Positions 6,031-10,631 of a stretch of 10,631 bases of DNA are shown in pieces. Position 1 is the stretch's first letter, and every line of letters starts with the position of its first letter. A program made the position numbers and the translations under genes. Under the pieces are notes generated by a model, which ran no database searches, was not told the origin of the DNA, and saw only the letters and a list, made by a program, of their open reading frames with translations. The stretch covers positions 1 to 10,631 of the forward strand of contig JAQYCY010000040.1 of assembly GCA_028724485.1 (NCBI GenBank). Reading direction: 5' to 3'. The DNA is from CAG-917 sp028724485 (GTDB taxonomy: Bacteria > Bacillota > Clostridia > Christensenellales > CAG-917).

Positions 6031-7288
6031 TCTTCTTTCCTCGTTTAATTTCTTTAAGTCTAGGACATTTTCCCTTTACCACGCCGTTTATAACGTCTTC
6101 GGCAAACGCTCTGCAACTCGGCGCGCCACACATTCCGCAGTCTACCTGCGGCAACGTCATAAGCAGTTCTTCGACATCCATAAGTTTTTTGATTGCCGAC
6201 GCTCTGTCTTCGTCGATTTTATCGAAATTTTTCCATTCGGGCTGTTGCTCCCACAAATAATACGAAAGCGGTTTTCCGACACTAGCCAAAATATTTTCGT
6301 TCGTTCTCGGCAATTTAGAGCAAAGTTCTCTAAGCCTCGCCTTAGTCAAAAACGGATTTTCGACGTTCAAAACTCCGCCGACGCAACCGCTCACACAAGC
6401 GTTAAGTTCCACGAAATCGACTTCTGTCAACGTGTTGTCTTCGATACTATCCAAAATGCGTTTTACGTTTTCTATTCCGTCTGCGGCAAGATATTTACCT
6501 CTAAAAACAGCTGCCGACTCGCCACCCGACGTTGCCCACCTAAGTCCGGTACTTCCGAGCTGTGAAAGCGGTTTTACGTCGACGAGCTTGTTCATTACCG
6601 GCACAAGCCGCATATATATATCGCCCGCCGACAAAATACCGTCGACGTACGGTTTTTCAACGCCGACACCGAGTTTTAGAGCAAATACTTTTGCCGGACA
6701 AGGCGAAATGAAAAATAGACCTATTTCGTTTGGAGCTATTCCCATTTCCGCCGCTTTTTTTTCGGCTATTTCTCTTGCCATTTTTGCCGCAATATCGACA
6801 GGCGCAAGGGTGTTTAAAAGATTGGCTTCGAGATTATGATAACGTGCCAATATCAATTCTAGAACAGCAGGACAAGCCGTGCTTATCACGGGTTTTTTGG
6901 CTCTTTCTTGATCAAGGAGCAATTTAGTGACGGCAGACGCATATTCTGCGCCTCTGCCGACTTCGAATATATCGTCGAAACCTAACTCTAAAAGTCCGTT
7001 CAAAACATAATTGACGTCGGTTAAATTGTTAAACTGTCCGTAAAGCGACGGAGCAGGCAAAGCCACCTTATATTTAAATTTTTCTATACTTTCAAATTCG
7101 TCGTAGGACGCAAGTTTTGCAGAATGCGGACAAAGGCGTACACATTCGCCGCAACCTATACACCTGTCGTACAGTACGCTTGCTTTCCCGTTTCTGACTC
7201 TGATTGCCTCGGTCGGGCAACGTTTCATACACGTTACACAACCTTTGCATTTATCAGGATCAAGAACAACCGTATGAAAATTTCCCAT
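6020..7288 (-). CDS. HydS-like putative H2-sensing [FeFe]-hydrogenase homologue
   Basis: A 422-residue cytoplasmic Fe-S protein. It begins with a two-cluster ferredoxin domain (C14/17/20/24 and C43/46/49/53), followed by an [FeFe]-hydrogenase large-subunit C-terminal domain. The signature motifs are divergent: STACPAV (136-142) in place of TSCCPGW, ISPCPAK (194-200) in place of MPCxxK, and NACVSGCVGG (296-305), which lacks the GGGxP ending. The four cysteines for the H-cluster cubane (C139, C197, C298, C302) remain, but the proton-transfer cysteine is alanine (A138), as in sensory HydS proteins. A C-terminal [4Fe-4S] motif follows (C384, C387, C392, C408); no PAS domain is present. A sensory rather than catalytic role is inferred. 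I chose the ATG at 7288 because AGGGGG precedes it; a longer frame begins at a TTG (7309) inside the previous gene. Confidence 0.9.
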   Translation of the reverse strand: MGNFHTVVLDPDKCKGCVTCMKRCPTEAIRVRNGKASVLYDRCIGCGECVRLCPHSAKLASYDEFESIEKFKYKVALPAPSLYGQFNNLTDVNYVLNGLLELGFDDIFEVGRGAEYASAVTKLLLDQERAKKPVISTACPAVLELILARYHNLEANLLNTLAPVDIAAKMAREIAEKKAAEMGIAPNEIGLFFISPCPAKVFALKLGVGVEKPYVDGILSAGDIYMRLVPVMNKLVDVKPLSQLGSTGLRWATSGGESAAVFRGKYLAADGIENVKRILDSIEDNTLTEVDFVELNACVSGCVGGVLNVENPFLTKARLRELCSKLPRTNENILASVGKPLSYYLWEQQPEWKNFDKIDEDRASAIKKLMDVEELLMTLPQVDCGMCGAPSCRAFAEDVINGVVKGKCPRLKEIKRGKKNEN

Positions 7289-7292
7289 TCTT

Positions 7293-7298
7293 CCCCCT
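7293..7298 (-). promoter_or_regulatory. Ribosome binding site that fixes the HydS-like start
   Basis: AGGGGG on the minus strand lies 4 nt before the ATG at 7288 and overlaps the TAG stop of the ATPase gene (7299-7297). It favours the 422-residue protein over a TTG start 21 nt upstream. Confidence 0.7.
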
Positions 7299-7713
7299 AA
7301 TGGAAGCAAACTTTCATCGATACCGTCGTACCCACGTTCACTTCACTTTCGATATTCAATTCGTCAGCGTATTTCTTCATATTCGGCAATCCCATTCCTG
7401 CGCCGAAACCAAGAGACCTGACGTCTTCTTCTGCCGTAGACCAACCGGGAGTCATAGCAAGTTCGATGTTCTCTATTCCTTTGCCGTGGTCTACCAGCTT
7501 AATATCGATATGATCAACGTCGATGTCAACGATTGCTTTTCCGCCACCGCCGTGAATGACCATATTGATTTCTCCTTCATACATAGCGATAGCAACTCTT
7601 CTTACGTCCTCGGAGGCAACACCCATCTTTTTTAAAGTGATTTTCACTTGATCGCTTGCCATACCTGCCTGAGAAAAATTGTTTCCCGCTACGTCAAATT
7701 CTAAATGCAACAT
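7297..7713 (-). CDS. RsbW-like anti-sigma-type ATPase
   Basis: A 138-residue HATPase_c protein of the RsbW/SpoIIAB size class, which in characterised members are serine kinases that bind sigma factors or anti-sigma antagonists. The N-box is AMYEGEINMVIHG (43-55), the G1 box VDHGKGI (74-80), the G2 region GFGAGMGLPNMKKYA (102-116), and GTTV (128-131) follows. It is soluble and has no phosphoacceptor histidine. No sigma factor, STAS antagonist or PP2C phosphatase is encoded in the window, so a classical partner-switch cannot be completed here. Homologues recur directly upstream of HydS-like genes, so a role in relaying that protein's state is reasonable inference. A perfect GGAGG lies 7 nt before the ATG; the preceding DRTGG gene stops 1 nt earlier and the next gene begins 8 nt after its stop. 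Confidence 0.9.
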   Translation of the reverse strand: MLHLEFDVAGNNFSQAGMASDQVKITLKKMGVASEDVRRVAIAMYEGEINMVIHGGGGKAIVDIDVDHIDIKLVDHGKGIENIELAMTPGWSTAEEDVRSLGFGAGMGLPNMKKYADELNIESEVNVGTTVSMKVCFH

Positions 7714-7714
7714 T

Positions 7715-8059
7715 TCAATCCTCCGCCTTAAGCCCCGCTTGATACAAAATGCCGCAAGTTGCGAACATTCTGTGCGGAGTGGCGATAACCGTTATTCCGC
7801 GTTCTTTTGCAAGGTCGATAAGCGTAGAATCGGGCTTTTTACCGCGAACCAAAACGATGCAAAGCATATCCATCATTTCCGCCGTCCGTACTACTTGCGG
7901 ATTGCACAATCCCGTGACCAAAACAGCCTGATTTTTGACGAACGCCAAAACGTCGCTCATCATATCGGAAGCGCAAGCCGACGCAAGGTCGCAATCCATA
8001 TTGTTCCCCTCGCACAACACAGTGCCGTCGAGTAATTTTACTATTTCACTGACTTTCAT
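7715..8059 (-). CDS. DRTGG-domain protein (first gene of the cluster)
   Basis: A 114-residue soluble protein of the stand-alone DRTGG type, matching the second copy at 5707-6030 in length and layout: N-terminal MKVSEIVKLL, the central CASDMMSDVLAF (29-40), a hydrophobic block around MLCIVLVRGKKPD (65-77), and a C-terminal region ending in ATPHRMFATCGILYQAG (93-109). I infer a ligand-binding or regulatory role because DRTGG domains elsewhere are attached to CBS or P-loop enzyme modules; none is attached here. The ATG at 8059 has GGAGG 6 nt upstream. It is the first gene after the LRR terminator and probably follows the main promoter of the cluster. It stops 1 nt before the RsbW-like gene. Confidence 0.82.
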   Translation of the reverse strand: MKVSEIVKLLDGTVLCEGNNMDCDLASACASDMMSDVLAFVKNQAVLVTGLCNPQVVRTAEMMDMLCIVLVRGKKPDSTLIDLAKERGITVIATPHRMFATCGILYQAGLKAED

Positions 8060-8102
8060 ATAGTCCTCCGTAAATTCGCTTTCGCTAAATATATTTTATC
8101 AA

Positions 8103-8108
8103 ATTATA
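8103..8108 (-). promoter_or_regulatory. Probable -10 box of the cluster promoter
   Basis: A perfect minus-strand TATAAT is followed about 44 nt later by the ATG of the first DRTGG gene. No good -35 box stands at 16-18 nt, so this promoter may be weak or need an activator. I found no match to the clostridial Rex operator. Confidence 0.4.
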
Positions 8109-8173
8109 TCCAAAAATACAATAGGCAATATTTTGACAGATAATAGCGACAAGTTGACGTTTATTACATGTAT

Positions 8174-8214
8174 TAAATGCAATACTTATTAAAGTAAATG
8201 CAATACTTATTAAA
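8174..8214. repeat. Two 20-nt direct repeats with 21-nt period
   Basis: TAAATGCAATACTTATTAAA occurs at 8174-8193 and 8195-8214 with no mismatch. The 21-nt period is two turns of the DNA helix, so both copies face the same side. They lie between the LRR terminator and the cluster promoter, upstream of the probable -10 box. They may be a regulator binding site or simply a tandem duplication; the second copy overlaps the base of the terminator stem by one nucleotide. Confidence 0.9.
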
Positions 8215-8235
8215 AGGACGCCTATCGGCGTCCTT
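8214..8235 (-). terminator. Rho-independent terminator of the LRR protein gene
   Basis: A perfect 9-bp stem AAGGACGCC / GGCGTCCTT closes a 4-nt loop (8223-8226). On the minus strand four T and an AT-rich tail follow the GC stem. It lies about 180 nt after the LRR stop and separates that gene from the hydrogenase cluster. Confidence 0.85.
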
Positions 8236-8323
8236 CTTTCGATTTGTTTTAGTCCACGGTTTTAAAAAGCGTTATAGCATTTGGCGAACATTTGCTCTTA
8301 TGCGCATTTTAACTTTGACAACT

Positions 8324-8428
8324 CTTATTCGGCATATCTCCACTCGCAAAACTATTGTTTAACAAGTTGTAGTCAAATTCGCCGTGCTCGATTGTTTTGC
8401 CATTCCAAGTTGAAACTTATTCGGCATA
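8324..8428. repeat. 13-nt direct repeat flanking the LRR stop region
   Basis: CTTATTCGGCATA occurs at 8324-8336 and 8416-8428. The second copy encodes the last residues and stop of the LRR protein. The 92-nt distance is not a multiple of three, so the first copy is in another frame. Confidence 0.6.
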
Positions 8429-10631
8429 AACGACTGTTATATAAGGCACAATAATGCCGTCGTCGCCGACCGTACCGGCAGTATCCACCCAAAGACTATC
8501 CCAACCGCTTGGCAATTCGCCTTTTTTGAACGAAACCGAAATTTGCATTCTGCGTCCGCCGAACACGTTTTTACCTACTCTTACAACGTTTGCGCCGAGA
8601 GCCAAATCGTTTGTTTGAAGCACTTGACTTTCGAGCGAACGGAACGCATAATCGCCGATTGAAATTATGCCGTCTATGCCTGTTATCGACGAAAGTTTAT
8701 CGCAACTCATAAATGCGTTTGAACCGACGTACTTAACCCCCGTCAAATCTATTTGCGTAAGTTCTTTTAAGCCCGAGAATGCACCTTGACAAATGCCGAC
8801 CGTTCCCGTTTTAAGCGTAACCGCCGTAAGACCTTCGGTTGCTTTAACCGCCCAATTACCTATATATTCGATGCCGTTTTCTGTTGTATATGTAACGCTA
8901 TCGGGTTTTCCGACAACGGCTCCACTGAATTTTTCAATAAGCACGCCGCCTTCGGACAAATAAACATCACTCGAACCGATTGTAAGTGCGGTTAAGCCGG
9001 TCACCTTGTCTATTGCCAACTGTTTAAAGCTCGTAAGCGTGTTAGGCAACACGACTTCGCCGACAAAGCCGAACGGACAGAAAATAAGTTCCGTTTTGTT
9101 TTTGTCATAAACAAGTCCGTTATCCGAAACGAAATATTCGTTTGTCGAGTCGATAACGATTTCATTTACGGTCGTTCCGTAAAATACCGAACGAGCCAAA
9201 ACGGTCGTAAGTTCGATTAAGCCTTTTCCGAAACTCACCTTTTTAAGCGAAACGACGTTTGAGAACGCTCCGTGCTTTAAACTCATCGCATCACCCGTCA
9301 ATACGATTTCTTCAAGTGAAGACGGAACGTAGTAAGAAACCTCCGCCGAAAGACTTGACAAATACACCTGCTTTACAAGTGTTCCGCCGTTGTATTCTTC
9401 ATCGCCGAACACATAGCCCAAAAGCGCGCTCTTGCCGTTTTCCGTCGCCGACGCTCCGACAAACGGAATCGTCAGCTTTTTAAGGTTGATTGCGCCTTTA
9501 AACGCCCCTTTGCCTATATATTTCACGTTTGACGGAATCGTTATGGTTTCGCCCAAATAGTCGTTAAAAATCGTTCTGTCGATAGTAGTCAGCGCAATTT
9601 CATTGTCGAAATTTACGACTGCCGAAATCTTTCCGAATGCGTATTTACCTATTTCGGTCACGTTTTTACCGATATTGATAACAGTCAAACCGCTTCGCTC
9701 GTAAAACGCATATTCGCCTATCGTCGTCAAGGTTTGCGGCAAAGTGATTTCTCCCGTTATATTTTTCGGAACAAACAGCAGCTTTGTCTTTTTGCCGTCG
9801 TACACAATTCCGTTTTCACTTGAAAAATACTCGCCTGCTTCTTCTACGCCGCTTTCACTTACGATTTTAAAAGAGGTCGCATTTATTTTTGAAAAATCGG
9901 CATTCGCAAGAGTATTGAGCAATTTCTGTTCGCCGACAATCTTATCGGGAATTAAAACGAGTTCGGTTTTCGACGAATTATAAATCAAGCCTTCATATGT
10001 AAAATAATTGCCGTTATCTCCGTCAAACGAGAAAGACGTAATTCCACTGCACTTGTCGAAAATGCCGTTAGGAATATGGGTAAGCGCACTCGACAAGACA
10101 ATATTGCCGCTCAAAGTGCTTGGCAAGAAAAGTATTTTGTCCTTTTTCTTTGTATATATTATTCCGCCCGAATTTTCAAAATTTGCGTTTCCGTTCACGT
10201 TTAATTCGGTAAGCGTTGTAAACGTGTCGTCCGCAAAATACTCAAGGTCGGCGTTTAAAGTCAAAGATAATACTACGTCGGCAAAAGCAAATTTGCAAAT
10301 TTCCTTTACCCCGTCCGTTAAAGTCAAACCGCTTGAAAGCGTATTGCTTTTTAAGACGCAAACAAGGCTCTCCTTAATGCTTTGCTTGTTTATTGCGTAA
10401 AGTACGCCTTTTTCAAGAATATAGTTGTTTCCGAGATTAAGTTCGGTCAAGCTGTCGCAACCTAAAAACGCACCCCACACGCCCATCAAACGGCGGTCGA
10501 CCAAAACGCCGTCTGCATTTTTCACTTCATAATAGTCGAGCGCAACGTTACCACCCGTGCAGTAAATTTTTTCAATGTTCTTGCAACCGCTGAACAAATA
10601 ATTACTTAGCGTTTCGTCGTCGGACCTCAGA
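8417..10631 (-). CDS. BspA-like leucine-rich-repeat (LRR_5) protein, 5' end outside window
   Basis: The frame is open to the window edge; 737 residues are visible. The apparent start at 10597 is a TTG that reads as an internal leucine of an LRR (LSNYLFSGCKNIEKI), so the true N-terminus, and any secretion signal, is off the window. The visible part is almost wholly LRR_5/BspA repeats of the form xIPxxVxxIGxxAFxGxxxLxxLxI, broken by six inserted units of the form NGLVYDKNKTELIFCP that start near visible residues 75, 155, 213, 273, 504 and 585. The C-terminus (LPSGWDSLW, then ITVVYAE) resembles the cap seen in many Firmicutes LRR proteins. No LPXTG, dockerin, SLH or transmembrane anchor is visible. 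BspA-like proteins are usually surface or secreted proteins involved in adhesion; that role here is inferred. It has its own terminator and no obvious link to the hydrogenase genes. Confidence 0.9.
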   Translation of the reverse strand, partial: LRSDDETLSNYLFSGCKNIEKIYCTGGNVALDYYEVKNADGVLVDRRLMGVWGAFLGCDSLTELNLGNNYILEKGVLYAINKQSIKESLVCVLKSNTLSSGLTLTDGVKEICKFAFADVVLSLTLNADLEYFADDTFTTLTELNVNGNANFENSGGIIYTKKKDKILFLPSTLSGNIVLSSALTHIPNGIFDKCSGITSFSFDGDNGNYFTYEGLIYNSSKTELVLIPDKIVGEQKLLNTLANADFSKINATSFKIVSESGVEEAGEYFSSENGIVYDGKKTKLLFVPKNITGEITLPQTLTTIGEYAFYERSGLTVINIGKNVTEIGKYAFGKISAVVNFDNEIALTTIDRTIFNDYLGETITIPSNVKYIGKGAFKGAINLKKLTIPFVGASATENGKSALLGYVFGDEEYNGGTLVKQVYLSSLSAEVSYYVPSSLEEIVLTGDAMSLKHGAFSNVVSLKKVSFGKGLIELTTVLARSVFYGTTVNEIVIDSTNEYFVSDNGLVYDKNKTELIFCPFGFVGEVVLPNTLTSFKQLAIDKVTGLTALTIGSSDVYLSEGGVLIEKFSGAVVGKPDSVTYTTENGIEYIGNWAVKATEGLTAVTLKTGTVGICQGAFSGLKELTQIDLTGVKYVGSNAFMSCDKLSSITGIDGIISIGDYAFRSLESQVLQTNDLALGANVVRVGKNVFGGRRMQISVSFKKGELPSGWDSLWVDTAGTVGDDGIIVPYITVVYAE

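Larger units (their letters stand above)
8060..8416 (-). other. Intergenic region between LRR gene and hydrogenase cluster
   Basis: This 357-nt stretch holds the terminator of the LRR gene (8214-8235), a phased 20-nt direct repeat (8174-8214), a probable promoter near 8103, and the strong ribosome binding site of the first cluster gene. Between 8310 and 8416 the LRR frame stays open for 35 codons after its stop codon, which may be chance or a remnant of a longer C-terminus. I see no RNA gene. Confidence 0.6.

Noticed and set aside
5984..6565. Plus-strand 193-codon frame opposite the HydS-like gene
   Set aside because: Antisense shadow of a gene with four cysteine clusters and a supported start; no ribosome binding site or recognisable domain.
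7289..7309. TTG start for the HydS-like gene, 7 residues longer
   Set aside because: The ATG at 7288 is preceded by AGGGGG at suitable distance, while the TTG lies inside the upstream ATPase gene with no good site.
8355..8365. TTGTTTAACAA palindrome as a Rex (NADH/NAD+ repressor) operator
   Set aside because: The clostridial Rex site has TTGTTAA half-sites separated by four bases; this is a single short palindrome, and it lies upstream of the LRR terminator rather than near the cluster promoter.
10595..10597. TTG at 10597 as the real start of the LRR protein
   Set aside because: The frame continues upstream to the window edge and the residues there (ETLSNY) complete the LRR consensus, so the codon is an internal leucine.
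1..10631. Insertion sequences, tRNA or rRNA genes, phage genes
   Set aside because: I looked for transposase-like frames, terminal inverted repeats and tRNA-like folds and found none that I could support.

Overview
The window looks like a chromosomal segment of an anaerobic, fermentative, low-GC Gram-positive bacterium, most likely a gut-type member of the Clostridia. The reasons are a clostridial-type NADH-linked [FeFe]-hydrogenase cluster, GGAGG-type ribosome binding sites at nearly every start, AT-rich intergenic DNA, TGA used as a normal stop, and a BspA-like leucine-rich-repeat protein. The genus cannot be named from the sequence.

Every credible gene lies on the minus strand. Read in the direction of transcription, a large LRR_5/BspA-like protein comes first (10631 to 8417, its 5' end outside the window). 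A strong hairpin terminator follows (8214-8235), then a phased 20-nt direct repeat and a probable promoter. Nine tightly packed genes run from 8059 to 437: DRTGG-domain protein, RsbW-like ATPase, HydS-like iron-sulfur protein with a hydrogenase fold, second DRTGG-domain protein, PHP-domain protein, second ATPase without a phosphoacceptor domain, thioredoxin-like [2Fe-2S] protein, NuoF-like flavoprotein (HydB type) and the catalytic [FeFe]-hydrogenase HydA. Most junctions overlap or are 1-12 nt apart, which implies translational coupling. The one real gap (4892-5002, 111 nt) holds a hairpin and a perfect TATAAT box, so the structural genes may also be transcribed separately from the regulatory ones. 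A perfect hairpin terminator (371-396) closes the cluster, followed by a 12-copy AT-rich minisatellite (144-356).

The likely joint function is NADH-dependent H2 production: HydB takes electrons from NADH onto FMN, passes them through Fe-S centres to HydA, and HydA reduces protons. The upstream half looks like a redox/H2-sensing module: a hydrogenase homologue that keeps the four cysteines for the H-cluster cubane but has alanine at the proton-transfer cysteine, next to an anti-sigma-type ATPase, two DRTGG proteins and a PHP phosphoesterase. That regulatory reading is inference from domains and context.

The most notable points are the absence of a NuoE/HydC-like subunit gene from the cluster, a serine at the position equivalent to H-cluster ligand Cys300 of Clostridium pasteurianum hydrogenase I, the compact putative H2-sensing module, and the repeat structures at both ends of the cluster. 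The hydrogenase maturases HydE, HydF and HydG are not in this window.
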